Part shown: positions 37,150 through 45,539 of the stretch, piece by piece
Layout: the number at the start of each line of letters is the position of its first letter
How positions within the stretch are numbered: position 1 is the first letter of the stretch
Assembly: GCF_014161445.1 (NCBI RefSeq)
Contig: NZ_JABBXA010000015.1
Span: forward strand, 142,285-206,284
DNA length: 64,000 bases
DNA from: Microbispora sp. H13382
GTDB taxonomy: Bacteria; Actinomycetota; Actinomycetes; Streptosporangiales; Streptosporangiaceae
Reading direction: 5' to 3'
Translations under genes and position numbers: made by a program
Notes under the pieces: model-generated
What the model was told of the DNA's origin: nothing
Database searches by the model: none
The model's input: the letters and a program-made list of their open reading frames with translations, nothing else

Positions 37150-37244
37150 GCCGGAGGGGCGCGCCGCCGGTCTGGACTGAGGAGCGAGGGAGTGAGGAAC
37201 GAACTCCCGAACGACGAGGGCTGTGCCCCTGGCGCGCCTCCGGC
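37150..37244. repeat. Long hairpin in the groEL-csp gap
   Basis: GCCGGAGGGGCGCGCC (37150-37165) pairs with GGCGCGCCTCCGGC (37231-37244), with a 2-base bulge. The loop of about 65 bases is rich in GAG/GGAACGA purine runs. The 465-base gap holds no credible gene. It could be a structured RNA or dispersed repeat. Confidence 0.45.
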
Positions 37245-37322
37245 ACGACCCCGGCGGAAGTGAGCGCCCCGACGGTGAAGCGGGAGACACGGATCGTCCC
37301 GACGCGCGCAGCGGGCACGCAT

Positions 37323-37363
37323 CGGAAGGCCCGGCCCGCGGGGGTCGCGAGCCGGGCCTTCCG
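37323..37363 (-). terminator. Hairpin terminator after the cold-shock gene
   Basis: A perfect 13-bp stem (37323-37335 with 37351-37363), 17 bases past the cold-shock stop codon on the minus strand. Confidence 0.65.
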
Positions 37364-37379
37364 GTGGTCGATGACGGGA

Positions 37380-37580
37380 TCAGACGGACCGTACGGCCTC
37401 CGCCTGGGGGCCCTTCTGACCCTGCGTGATGTCGAACTCAACCCGCTGACCCTGCTCGAGGGCCTTGTAGCCGTCCATCATGATTGCCGAGTAATGGACG
37501 AACACGTCCTTCCCACCGTCTACCGCGATGAAGCCATAGCCCTTGTCCGCGTTAAACCATTTGACGGTGCCCTGCGCCAC
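37380..37580 (-). CDS. Cold-shock protein CspA
   Basis: 66 residues from the GTG at 37580, behind GAGGAG. A single cold-shock domain: RNP1 KGYGFI (13-18), RNP2 VFVHY (26-30), and a conserved end PQAEAVRSV. It binds RNA or single-stranded DNA as a cytoplasmic chaperone. It lies between groEL and the MoaD-like gene, the same order I remember from the groEL2 region of Streptomyces. It has its own terminator. Confidence 0.95.
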   Translation of the reverse strand: MAQGTVKWFNADKGYGFIAVDGGKDVFVHYSAIMMDGYKALEQGQRVEFDITQGQKGPQAEAVRSV

Positions 37581-37832
37581 TTCCGACTCCTCTTGCTGGG
37601 CTGGGGACCACCAAGAAGCCCCCGGTTTTGTCGATCGTCCTCGACCATACCCGTGTCAAGGCGTAGGACAACAGAGTCAATCCGCAAACTACTACTTGGC
37701 GTTCGCTCAAAGCGGGACCGAAGAATTTTCACTTTGCTGTTGAATAGTTGAGAGCTACACCTTTTGCCATGGCACCGCCCGACTTCTTCGCGATAGAAGT
37801 GCACTTCAGGTGCTCGGCACCGGTGCGGCGGC

Positions 37833-38108
37833 TCAGCCTCCGGCGACGGCGGGGATGACCGAAATCTGCACCCCGTCCGGTGTGGCGGTGTCCAGACCGT
37901 CGGCGAATCGGACATCCTCTTCCCCGACGTAGACGTTGACAAAACGCCGAATCTTACCCGTTTCGTCCAGGATGCGTCCGCCGATGCCGGGGTAGTCCGC
38001 GTCCAGCTTCTGCAGGACCTCGCGGAGCGTTCCCCCCTCCCCGCTCACCTCCGCGGCTCCGTTGGTGTACGTCCGGAGAATCGTCGGAATCCGCACGGAA
38101 ACGCTCAT
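37833..38108 (-). CDS. MoaD/ThiS-family sulfur-carrier protein
   Basis: 91 residues. A beta-grasp ubiquitin-like fold: VSVRIPTILRTYTNGAAEVSGEGGTLREVLQKLDADYPGIGGRILDETGKIRRFVNVYVGEEDVRF (in extent). It ends PAVAGG; the exposed C-terminal Gly-Gly is what is adenylated and thiocarboxylated in this family. It follows the threonine-synthase-like gene by 45 bases in the same direction and is probably in its operon. The context suggests it donates sulfur to that enzyme, as a MetO-like carrier, rather than serving molybdopterin. Confidence 0.9.
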   Translation of the reverse strand: MSVSVRIPTILRTYTNGAAEVSGEGGTLREVLQKLDADYPGIGGRILDETGKIRRFVNVYVGEEDVRFADGLDTATPDGVQISVIPAVAGG

Positions 38109-38153
38109 TGTTCGCTCGCTTTCGTTGCTGCCGATGGGCCTTGTGAAACGCTT

Positions 38154-39428
38154 TCAGTTGGCGAATGCCGCACGGAACGCGTCGAGAGAGGGACGGATGA
38201 CGGCGGTGGGGCGGGCGTGCTCGGCCACCGCGTCGAGCGTCTTGAGCCCGTCACCGGTGTTCAGCACCACGGTCTCGGCGTCGGGGTCGAGGCGCCCCTC
38301 GCGCACCAGCTTGCGCAGCACGCCGACCGTGACGCCGCCCGCCGTCTCGGCGAAGACGCCCTCGGTCCTGGCCAGCAGGCGGATCGCCTCGACGACCTCC
38401 TGGTCGTTCACGTCCTCCACCGCGCCGCCCGTCCGCCGGGCGATGTCGAGCACGTACGGCCCGTCCGCCGGGTTGCCGATCGCCAGCGACTTGGCGATGG
38501 TGTTCGGCCTGACCGGCTGCACGACGTCCTGCCCGGACTTGAAGGCCTGGGAGACCGGCGAGCAGCCCTCGGCCTGCGCACCGAAGATCCGGTACGGCCG
38601 GTCCTCGACCAGGCCCAGCTTGATCAGCTCGCGGAAGCCCTTGTCGACCTTGGTCAGCTGTGAGCCTGAGGCCACCGGGATGACGATCTGGTCGGGCAGC
38701 CGCCAGCCGAGCTGCTCGGCGATCTCGTACGCGAGCGTCTTGGAGCCCTCCGCGTAGAAGGGCCGGAGGTTGACGTTGACGAAGCCCCACTTCTCGCCCA
38801 GCTCGTCGCCGATGAGCTCGGAGCAGAAGCGGTTGACCTCGTCGTAGTTGCCGTCGATGGCGACCAACCGGCCGCCGTACACCGCGGCCATGACGACCTT
38901 GGCCGGCTCCAGGTCGGCGGGGATGAACACGCAGGAGTCGAGGCCGGCCCGGGCGGCGGCCGCACTCACCGCGCCGGCGAGGTTGCCGGTGGAGGAGCAC
39001 GACAGGGTGTGGAAGCCGAAGTTGCGCGCGGCCTCCAGCGCGATCGAGACGACCCGGTCCTTGAAGGAGTGGGTGGGGTTGCCGGAGTCGTCCTTGACGT
39101 GCAGCGACCGCAGCCCCAGCTCGGCCGCCAGCCTGTCGGCCTTCACGAGCTTGGTCCAGCCGGGCTGGAGGTTGGGCTTGGCCGCCACGTCGGCGGGGAC
39201 GGGGAGCAGGGAGCGGTACCGCCAGATGTTCGCCGGGCCGGACGAGATGTCCTCCCGGCGGATCTCGCCGAATTCGTACGCCACCTCAAGGGGCCCGAAA
39301 CACTCCGTACAGGCGAAAATCGGACCGAGTTCATAAAGAGCGCCGCATTCGCGACACGAAAGACCGGTGGCGGGGCCGAACTCGACGGTGTTCGCGGCGG
39401 TGTTAGCGGCAGTGCTGGTGTGCGCCAT
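38154..39428 (-). CDS. Threonine-synthase-like PLP enzyme, possibly a homocysteine synthase (MetM-like)
   Basis: 424 residues from the ATG at 39428. An N-terminal zinc ribbon (C25, C28, C40, C43), then a fold-type II PLP enzyme: SFK123DR holds the PLP lysine, SCSSTGNLAG the phosphate. By homology it would be ThrC, using O-phospho-L-homoserine. But a SAM riboswitch controls it and a sulfur carrier follows it, which fits sulfhydrylation of O-phosphohomoserine to homocysteine. I recall such a MetM/MetO route reported in Streptomyces but cannot check it. Threonine synthase remains possible. Confidence 0.85.
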   Translation of the reverse strand: MAHTSTAANTAANTVEFGPATGLSCRECGALYELGPIFACTECFGPLEVAYEFGEIRREDISSGPANIWRYRSLLPVPADVAAKPNLQPGWTKLVKADRLAAELGLRSLHVKDDSGNPTHSFKDRVVSIALEAARNFGFHTLSCSSTGNLAGAVSAAAARAGLDSCVFIPADLEPAKVVMAAVYGGRLVAIDGNYDEVNRFCSELIGDELGEKWGFVNVNLRPFYAEGSKTLAYEIAEQLGWRLPDQIVIPVASGSQLTKVDKGFRELIKLGLVEDRPYRIFGAQAEGCSPVSQAFKSGQDVVQPVRPNTIAKSLAIGNPADGPYVLDIARRTGGAVEDVNDQEVVEAIRLLARTEGVFAETAGGVTVGVLRKLVREGRLDPDAETVVLNTGDGLKTLDAVAEHARPTAVIRPSLDAFRAAFAN

Positions 39429-39444
39429 GAAGCGAGGCCTTTCC

Positions 39445-39580
39445 CTCATCTTCGCTCGCGACCACCCTGGCCGCGAGCCGGAATTGGCACCTGTCCCGGC
39501 CGGGCCTCGTGGACACGAGTTCGACACCGGGGAGGTTGCCGGGGCTTCGCAGGGCCGGTCCCTCCACCCCTCTGGATGAG
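39445..39580 (-). promoter_or_regulatory. SAM riboswitch (SAM-I/S-box type)
   Basis: On the minus strand P1 is CTCATC (39575-39580) with GATGAG (39445-39450). Between lie core motifs AGAGGGGTGGAGGGACCGG, GAAGCCCCGGCAACC and AGGTGCCAATTCC, standard for the S-box. The closing strand of P1 abuts the ribosome site GGAAAGG (39438-39444), 9 bases from the ATG, so SAM probably blocks translation. Such switches turn off methionine/SAM synthesis genes. Confidence 0.9.
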
Positions 39581-39596
39581 CATGTTCAGTTGTGGA

Positions 39597-39613
39597 ACCT
39601 TTCCGAGAAAGGT
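39597..39613 (-). terminator. Small hairpin between sigma gene and riboswitch
   Basis: ACCTTTC (39597-39603) and GAAAGGT (39607-39613) form a perfect 7-bp stem with a 3-base loop, 67 bases past the sigma-factor stop codon. It may end that transcript. Confidence 0.35.
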
Positions 39614-39679
39614 CTCTAGCACTGTACCCCGGCGTCCTCGGTGTCCGTTCCGCTGTCTCACATAACGAGACGATTCGTA

Positions 39680-40231
39680 TCAGCCGTATGCTTCGCCGAG
39701 GGCGTTCTGCACGTACTTGCGCGCCTGGTGGATACGGGACTTGACCGTCCCGAGGGGGATCTTCAGCTGGTCGGCGACCTGCGAATAGTCGAGCTGGCAG
39801 ATGTCGCGCAGCACGAGCGCCTGGGCGAGGTCGGGCCGCTCGGCCTCCAGCGCCTCCATCGCGTCGAGCAGGTCGAGCCGCGACCCGGCGATGACACTCA
39901 CCCGCCGGGGATCCGGCCGCTGATCGGGCAACTCCTCCGCCTGCTCCGACGAGCGCCGCTTCAGCGAGCGGTAGGTGGTCCTGGCACAGTTCACGGTCAC
40001 GATGTGCAGCCAGGTGCTGAACTTGGCGCGCCCCTCGAACCTGCCGATGTTGCGTGCCACGGCGAGCAGCGTGTCCTGCGCGGCCTCCTCCGCGTCCTGC
40101 CGATACGGTAGAAGCCTCTCGCAGTGCCGCAGCACGTCGGGCTCGATGCGCCGCAGCAGCTCACCGAGCGCGCGATGGTCCCCCTGGGCAGCCGATCGGG
40201 CCAGGTCCTCGGTCGTGTCGTCCAGTGCCAT
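39680..40231 (-). CDS. ECF-type RNA polymerase sigma factor
   Basis: 183 residues from the ATG at 40231, which has AAGGG about 11 bases upstream; an ATG 11 codons earlier (40264) is less well placed. Sigma region 2: ALGELLRRIEPDVLRHCERLLPYRQDAEEAAQDTLLAVARNIGRFEGRAKFSTWLHIVTVNCARTTYR in extent. Region 4: ALVLRDICQLDYSQVADQLKIPLGTVKSRIHQARKYVQ in extent. No anti-sigma gene is adjacent, so control is unclear. It is divergent from otsA. Confidence 0.9.
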   Translation of the reverse strand: MALDDTTEDLARSAAQGDHRALGELLRRIEPDVLRHCERLLPYRQDAEEAAQDTLLAVARNIGRFEGRAKFSTWLHIVTVNCARTTYRSLKRRSSEQAEELPDQRPDPRRVSVIAGSRLDLLDAMEALEAERPDLAQALVLRDICQLDYSQVADQLKIPLGTVKSRIHQARKYVQNALGEAYG

Positions 40232-40334
40232 GCCGTATCCAGCCCTTCCGCGATCGGTTGACATCCTATTGACGGAGGTCGGCTTTTATTAATCTTCCGG
40301 CATGCGCGCCCGCTCTGATCGAGGGACAACCCAG

Positions 40335-41759
40335 ATGAGCAGCACCGTTCTTATCGCGTCCAACAGGGGCCCGGTGTCCTTCACCCTGTCGGAGGACGGC
40401 GGCCTGACCATGCGCAGGGGCGGCGGGGGCCTGGTCTCAGGTCTGTCCGAGGTGGTCAGGGACACCGACGTCCTGTGGGTCTGCGCGGCGCTGTCGGACG
40501 GCGACCGGGGCGCGGTGCGTCAGGCGCCCGGCGGCCGGCTCGACCGGGCCTTCGAGACGGGGCCGATCCGCATGCTGGACATCCCGCCCGCGGTCTTCCA
40601 CCGGGCCTACAACGCCGTGGCCAACTCGACCCTCTGGTTCGTCAACCACCTGCTGTACAACACGCCCTTCTCCCCCGAGTTCGGCACGCGGTTCCGGCGC
40701 GAGTGGGAGTCGTACCGCACCTACAACGGCGCCTTCGCGCTGGCCCTGGCCGAGGAGGCGGCGCCCCGGGCGCGCGTCATGGTGCAGGACTACCACCTGA
40801 CGCTGACCCCGGCGATGCTCCGGGTCGACCGGCCCGACCTGCGCATCGGCCACTTCTCCCACACGCCCTGGGCGCCGCCCGAATACTTCGCGCTGCTGCC
40901 CGAGGACGTCGCGGCGGAGGTGCTGACCGGCATCCTCGGCGCCGACCACGCGGGATTCCTCACCGCGCGCTGGGCCCGCTCCTTTATGGACTGCTGCGAA
41001 GCGCTGCTCGGGGCCCGGGTGGACCACGCCGCCCGTACGGTGACCTACGACGGGCGGATCACCAGGATCGGCGTCCACCCGCTCGGGGTGAACGGCGAGG
41101 CGCTGCGGGCCCGGGCGGCCGAGCCGGACGTCGAGTCGCACATGACCGTGATCAGGGACCTCGTGGGCGACCGCAGGCTGATCGTGCGCATCGACCGCAC
41201 CGAGCTGTCCAAGAACATCGTGCGCGGCCTGCGGGCCTACCAGGAGTTCCTGGCCACCCATCCCGAGTGGCACGGCCGGGTCGTCCACCTGGCGTTCGCC
41301 TACCCCTCCCGGCACGACCTGCCCGAGTACCGCGAATACACGGCGGCCGTGCAGCGCTGCGCGAAGGAGATCGAGGACGAGTACGCCACCGAGGACTGGG
41401 ACCCGCTCATCCTCAACGTCAACGACGACTACCCGCGCTCCCTGGCCGCCTACCGGCTGGCCGACGTCCTGCTCGTCAACCCGATCAGGGACGGCATGAA
41501 CCTGGTGGCCAAGGAGGGCCCGATCCTGTCGCCCCGGTGCGCGCTGGTGCTGTCGCGCGAGGCGGGTGCGGCGGCCGAGCTGGGGGCCGACTCGCTGCTG
41601 GTCAACCCGTACGACGTGTCCGGCACGGCGGCGGCGCTGCACGAGGCGCTGACGCTGCCGGAGCAGGAGCGTCTCACGCGCGGCCTGCGGCTGCGGGAGG
41701 CCGCCACCGCCCTGCCGCCCCAGCGCTGGTTCGAGGACCAGCTCGCCGCGCTGCACTGA
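40335..41759 (+). CDS. otsA: Trehalose-6-phosphate synthase (GT20)
   Basis: 474 residues from the ATG at 40335. It transfers glucose from a nucleotide sugar to glucose-6-phosphate. Family motifs: SNRGPVSF (9-16), GGGGLVSGL, QDYHLTLTPAMLR, HFSHTPWAPPEYF, IGVHPLGVN, RIDRTELSKNIVRGLRAYQEFL in extent, NPIRDGMNLVAKEG and the LVLSREAGAAAELG donor-binding loop. The phosphatase otsB is 2.5 kb away on the other strand, with an MFS gene and two secreted proteins between. Trehalose is an osmolyte and spore sugar. Confidence 0.95.
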   Translation: MSSTVLIASNRGPVSFTLSEDGGLTMRRGGGGLVSGLSEVVRDTDVLWVCAALSDGDRGAVRQAPGGRLDRAFETGPIRMLDIPPAVFHRAYNAVANSTLWFVNHLLYNTPFSPEFGTRFRREWESYRTYNGAFALALAEEAAPRARVMVQDYHLTLTPAMLRVDRPDLRIGHFSHTPWAPPEYFALLPEDVAAEVLTGILGADHAGFLTARWARSFMDCCEALLGARVDHAARTVTYDGRITRIGVHPLGVNGEALRARAAEPDVESHMTVIRDLVGDRRLIVRIDRTELSKNIVRGLRAYQEFLATHPEWHGRVVHLAFAYPSRHDLPEYREYTAAVQRCAKEIEDEYATEDWDPLILNVNDDYPRSLAAYRLADVLLVNPIRDGMNLVAKEGPILSPRCALVLSREAGAAAELGADSLLVNPYDVSGTAAALHEALTLPEQERLTRGLRLREAATALPPQRWFEDQLAALH

Positions 41760-41799
41760 AACCACGGCTTTGTCATCGTTGCGCTAACCTTGCCTGGTT

Positions 41800-42957
41800 T
41801 TGGACCGGAACATAAAGGTCACCAGGGACGGCCCCACCTGGTTGATCTACCTGCAGCTCGCCACCTTCGCCACCTACCTGTACGGCCTGTCGGCCGCCGT
41901 GCCGCTCCTGCGCGCCGAACTCGGCGTGTCCCAGGCCGTCGCCGGGCTGCACGGCACCGGGATGGCGCTCGGCGGCATCGCCGGCGGGCTGGCCCTTCCC
42001 ACGCTGACCAGGCGACTCGGGCGTCGTGTCGTCATCTGGGGCGGCCTGGCCGGGATGAACGCCGGGGTGCTCCTCGTCGCGTTCGGGCACTCGCTTCCGC
42101 TCACGCTCGGCGGTTTCACCCTCGCCGGCGGCTGCGGTTCGACGGCCCTGTACGTGATGATGGCGGTGCTCAGCGACCACCACGGCCCGGCCGGGGCGGC
42201 CGTCATCAGCGAGGCCAACGCGGTCGGCGTCACCGCCGGCATCGCCACCACCTACGTCTTCAGCGTGGTGGCCGAGTCGCCGATCGGCTGGCGCCCCTCG
42301 CTGTTCGTGCCGGTGGCCGCCACCCTCCTGCTGGCCCTGGTCATGGGCCGGGTATGGGTGCCGTCGGCGCCCGCCCCGCCGCCGTCGCCCGCGGCCTCTC
42401 TCCGGGTCCCGTACGGCTGGCGCTTCCACGTCGCCGGCTTCGTGCTGCTGTGCTGTGTGGCCCTGGAGTTCGCCTTCAACCTGTGGGCCGCCGCGTTGTT
42501 CGGCCAGCGGACCGGCCTGTCGCCCGGCGTGGCGGCGACCGGGCTGACCGCGATGCTGGCCGGCATGGCCGCGGGCCGGTTCGGCGGCGCCCGGCTGGCC
42601 CTGCGCTTCGCGCCGGGAGCGGTGCTGCTGGGCTCGCTCGGGGTGACCCTGGCCGGCTGGACGCTGTTCTGGACCGGGACCTCGGCCCCGGTCTGCTACG
42701 CCGGGCTCGCGCTCAGCGGGCTCGGCATCTCGGTCCAGTTCCCCATGGGCCTGACGCGCATGATCGAGGTGTCGGGAGGCCGGCCGGACCAGGCGTCCGG
42801 CACGGCCTCGATCTGGGCGGGCGCGGGCTCGGGCAGCGGGCCGTTCGTGCTCGGCGCGCTGGGGGACGGCTTCGGGACGCACACGGCGTTCCTGCTCGCG
42901 CCCGCCCTGATCGCGGTGGCCGCGGGCGGAGTCGTCGGTTCCCGGTCGCGTTCCTGA
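41800..42957 (+). CDS. MFS transporter
   Basis: 385 residues from the TTG at 41800, the start that leaves a short cytoplasmic lead (MDRNIKVTRDGPTWLIYLQ) before helix 1. Twelve predicted helices. Loop motifs LPTLTRRLGRRVV and the central Pro-rich loop VWVPSAPAPPPSPAAS are normal for MFS. It is 40 bases downstream of otsA and may be cotranscribed. The substrate is unknown; a link to trehalose is only positional. Confidence 0.8.
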   Translation: MDRNIKVTRDGPTWLIYLQLATFATYLYGLSAAVPLLRAELGVSQAVAGLHGTGMALGGIAGGLALPTLTRRLGRRVVIWGGLAGMNAGVLLVAFGHSLPLTLGGFTLAGGCGSTALYVMMAVLSDHHGPAGAAVISEANAVGVTAGIATTYVFSVVAESPIGWRPSLFVPVAATLLLALVMGRVWVPSAPAPPPSPAASLRVPYGWRFHVAGFVLLCCVALEFAFNLWAAALFGQRTGLSPGVAATGLTAMLAGMAAGRFGGARLALRFAPGAVLLGSLGVTLAGWTLFWTGTSAPVCYAGLALSGLGISVQFPMGLTRMIEVSGGRPDQASGTASIWAGAGSGSGPFVLGALGDGFGTHTAFLLAPALIAVAAGGVVGSRSRS

Positions 42958-42968
42958 CTTCCGGCCGG

Positions 42969-43568
42969 TCAGTTCCAGGTCGCGTTCTTGAGGATCGCGG
43001 CCAGCTGCGGGTGGTCCCACTGGTCGAGGACCAGGATCTTCGACGTGGGCAGATACCACTCACGCTGGTTGTAGTGCAGCTTCACCCGCCACTTCTTGTC
43101 GACGCAGGTCGCCGCCCACCTGTGGTAGTCCGCCTTGTGGCCGGCCCCGACCGGTCGCAGCCCCTTGTCCGCGAGCTTCCACTCGCCCTTGTAGAGCTTG
43201 TAGCTCTTGGGGCAGATGCTGACGTCGGTCGCCGGGTCGAATCCGTACTTCGACTTGTAGGACTGGAACGTGTGGCCCCCGATCTTGAGCGCCTTCGGGC
43301 CGAGGATCCAGAAGCCGTGGCACCCATAGTCGCGGAAACCGTAGTCCTCGGTGCCGAAGGTGGGACACGAGCCGGTGATGACGCGCACCCAGTCCCTGTC
43401 GTCCTTGGCCACCTTCCACGACTTGGGGATCGTGAGGGTCAGGCCGCTCCGCAGATAAACCTGCTTGGTGCCGCCGCTTTCGCTCGCGGACGCCGCCGCC
43501 GGAACCGCCAGGGACGCCGCGAGCACGGCCAGGCCGGCCGCCGCGGCCGAGATCGTCTTTCTGAACAT
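42969..43568 (-). CDS. Secreted four-cysteine protein, paralogue A
   Basis: 199 residues from the ATG at 43568. Signal peptide FRKTISAAAAGLAVLAASL with cleavage near AASA-S (about 28). The mature part has four cysteines (C68, C83, C119, C155), all shared with the next gene, so two disulfides are likely. Shared signatures: ITGSCPT, GFRDxGCHxFWILGPKA, QREWYLPTSKILVLDQW. No known family. It lies 68 bases from paralogue B and convergent with the MFS gene. Confidence 0.8.
   Translation of the reverse strand: MFRKTISAAAAGLAVLAASLAVPAAASASESGGTKQVYLRSGLTLTIPKSWKVAKDDRDWVRVITGSCPTFGTEDYGFRDYGCHGFWILGPKALKIGGHTFQSYKSKYGFDPATDVSICPKSYKLYKGEWKLADKGLRPVGAGHKADYHRWAATCVDKKWRVKLHYNQREWYLPTSKILVLDQWDHPQLAAILKNATWN
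43491..43562. repeat. 72-bp perfect repeat, copy 1 (signal-peptide DNA)
   Basis: Identical over 72 bases to 44162-44233. It encodes the signal-peptide region of paralogue A, while the mature coding regions differ much more. Confidence 0.85.
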
Positions 43569-43636
43569 GTCCGGCAGACTAGGCGCGCTCACTTGCGGAC
43601 GACTTGCGGCCCGATAGGTGGGAGATCGCCGAGCGC

Positions 43637-44236
43637 TCAGTTCCAGGTCGCGTTCTCGAGGATCGCGGCGAGGCCCGGGGTCCTCCACTGGTCGATCACC
43701 AGGATCCTCGACGTCGGCAGATACCACTCGCGCTGGTTGAACCGGGCCTTCACCGTGCCCGAGGTGAGGGTCCTGCAGGTGCCCGCCCAGTCGCGGTAGT
43801 CGGCCTTGTGCCCCGGCCCGACCTGCCGCAGCCCCTTCTCGGCGAGCGTGGTCCGGCCGATGTAGAGCTTCTTCTTGACCGGGCAGGGCCCGACGTCGGT
43901 GGCCGGGTAGAACGGGCCGTCCGGCGTGTACGCCTGGAACAGCTCATGGCCGACCTTGATGGCCTTGGGGCCGAGGATCCAGAAGCTGTGGCACCCCGAG
44001 TCGCGGAAGCCGTACGTGTCCGTGCCCTTGGTGGGGCACGAGCCGGTGATGACGCGCAGCCAGTCCGCACGGTCGGCGTCGACCCGCCAGGACGAGGGGA
44101 TCTTGAGGGTCAGGCCCTTGCGCAGGTGCAGCGTCTTGGTGGCCGCGGCGTCGCCCGCGTACGCCGCCGCCGGAACCGCCAGGGACGCCGCGAGCACGGC
44201 CAGGCCGGCCGCCGCGGCCGAGATCGTCTTTCTCAT
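43637..44236 (-). CDS. Secreted four-cysteine protein, paralogue B
   Basis: 199 residues from the ATG at 44236, the same length as paralogue A and about 60% identical by eye. Signal peptide RKTISAAAAGLAVLAASLA. Cysteines C67, C82, C118 and C154 match those of A. The final FNQREWYLPTSRILVIDQW is nearly the same. A and B are a tandem duplicate, and B is transcribed first. The function is unknown; exported and disulfide-stabilised is what the sequence shows. Confidence 0.8.
   Translation of the reverse strand: MRKTISAAAAGLAVLAASLAVPAAAYAGDAAATKTLHLRKGLTLKIPSSWRVDADRADWLRVITGSCPTKGTDTYGFRDSGCHSFWILGPKAIKVGHELFQAYTPDGPFYPATDVGPCPVKKKLYIGRTTLAEKGLRQVGPGHKADYRDWAGTCRTLTSGTVKARFNQREWYLPTSRILVIDQWRTPGLAAILENATWN
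44162..44233. repeat. 72-bp perfect repeat, copy 2 (signal-peptide DNA)
   Basis: Identical over 72 bases to 43491-43562, in the signal-peptide region of paralogue B. Confidence 0.85.
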
Positions 44237-44246
44237 GCCCCGGACG

Positions 44247-45068
44247 TTACGCCCGGCGGGTTGCAGACGGCTTGCCCATCCTTGCCGCGAGATCGCCGAG
44301 GAAGGCGACGACGCCGTCTGGCCCGTCCACCACCACGTCGGCGCGCTCCGCCAGCGCGGTCACCTCCGTGGACCCGCTGCAGACGCGTACGCCCGGTATC
44401 CCGGCCGTCTCGACCGCGCCGAAGGCGGCCAGGTCCCCCAGGTCGTCTCCGACGAACATGACCGAGCGGGCGCCGCGCTCGGCGAGGAAGGCCGACAGGG
44501 CCCGTCCCTTGTCCATCCCGGCCGGCCGGAGCTCCAGCACCATGCGGCCCGGCTCGACCGCCAGCCCGGCCTCCTCGGCCAGCGCCGCGACCGGCCCGCG
44601 CAGCGCCTCCAGCGCCCCCATGGGGTCGGCGCACCGCCGGGTGTGCACGGCGACGGCCCGGTCCTTGTCCTCGATCCACACCCCGTCGAGGCCCGCCGTG
44701 AGCTCGGGCAGCCGGGCGCGGACCAGGTCGAGCCCCGGCGGGGGCGGCGGCGCCGTCAGGCGGCCGTCCTCCCAGCGCTCCAGGCCGTAGTGGCCGAGGA
44801 TCACCAGGCCGGGCACGTCGGCGAGGGACGGCCCGCCGGAGACCTCGCCGAGGGCGAGCGCCGTACGCGGCGGGCGGCCCGTGACGATCACGACGGCGCG
44901 CACCAGCGGGGCGAGGGCGGCCAGCACGCCGGGCACGCCGGGATGCACCCGGGCGGCGGCGGGGTCGGGCACGATCGGGGAGAGCGTGCCGTCGTAGTCG
45001 AGCCCGATCACGGCGCCGGCCGGATCGGAGACGATCGCGTCGAGTCCTGCGTGCGCGGGCAGGGTCAT
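44247..45068 (-). CDS. otsB: Trehalose-6-phosphate phosphatase
   Basis: 273 residues. HAD-superfamily hydrolase: nucleophile motif D24-Y-D26-G-T, the VTGRPP segment (motif II), GHYGLE (OtsB-typical), and the metal-binding VMFVGDDLGD near 205. It converts trehalose-6-phosphate to trehalose, the second step after OtsA. The downstream paralogue B starts 11 bases after its stop codon, so the secreted pair may be read through from the otsB promoter. Confidence 0.94.
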   Translation of the reverse strand: MTLPAHAGLDAIVSDPAGAVIGLDYDGTLSPIVPDPAAARVHPGVPGVLAALAPLVRAVVIVTGRPPRTALALGEVSGGPSLADVPGLVILGHYGLERWEDGRLTAPPPPPGLDLVRARLPELTAGLDGVWIEDKDRAVAVHTRRCADPMGALEALRGPVAALAEEAGLAVEPGRMVLELRPAGMDKGRALSAFLAERGARSVMFVGDDLGDLAAFGAVETAGIPGVRVCSGSTEVTALAERADVVVDGPDGVVAFLGDLAARMGKPSATRRA

Positions 45069-45153
45069 GGCCTCACTCCGAAGGGGGTCAGATGCGTACG
45101 CCTCGACGGCCTCATGCCCCGGTGGCGGGGCTCATGCATGCGAAGGGGAAAAG

Positions 45154-45468
45154 CTAGGAGAGTCCGAATCGGCGGGCCGAGCGGTCACGCCGCCTGCCGG
45201 CTCTCATCCGGCGCAGCCGCTTGACGAGCATGGGGTCGTGCTCCAGCGCCGCGGGCCGGTCGATCAGCTCCCCGAGTAACTGGTAGTACCGGGTCGCGGA
45301 GATGCCGAAGGCCTCCCTGATCGCCTGCTCCTTGGCGCCCGCGTAGCGCCACCACTGGCGCTCGAACGCGAGCATCTCGCGGTCGCGGTCCGAGAGGCCG
45401 GGCCCGTCGTCGCCGGCCGGTTCGGTGTCCATCCGCTCCTCCTCGATCGGCTCGCGGGCCCGTCCCAT
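45154..45468 (-). CDS. DUF3263 protein
   Basis: 104 residues from the ATG at 45468; M13 (45432) is an alternative start. The core LSDRDREMLAFERQWWRYAGAKEQAIREAFGISATRYYQLLGELIDRPAALEHDPMLVKRLRRMR (in extent) is the DUF3263 domain, an HTH-like small domain of actinobacteria. The C terminus is basic (RRRDRSARRFGLS), consistent with nucleic-acid binding. It lies 85 bases upstream of otsB in the same direction. The role is unknown. Confidence 0.88.
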   Translation of the reverse strand: MGRAREPIEEERMDTEPAGDDGPGLSDRDREMLAFERQWWRYAGAKEQAIREAFGISATRYYQLLGELIDRPAALEHDPMLVKRLRRMRAGRRRDRSARRFGLS

Positions 45469-45539
45469 GGTAATGCGCGAACCAGCGAGGCGAACCCGGG
45501 GTGTTCAGGCCGGGCGGGACGGACGTAGTGTCACGTGTT

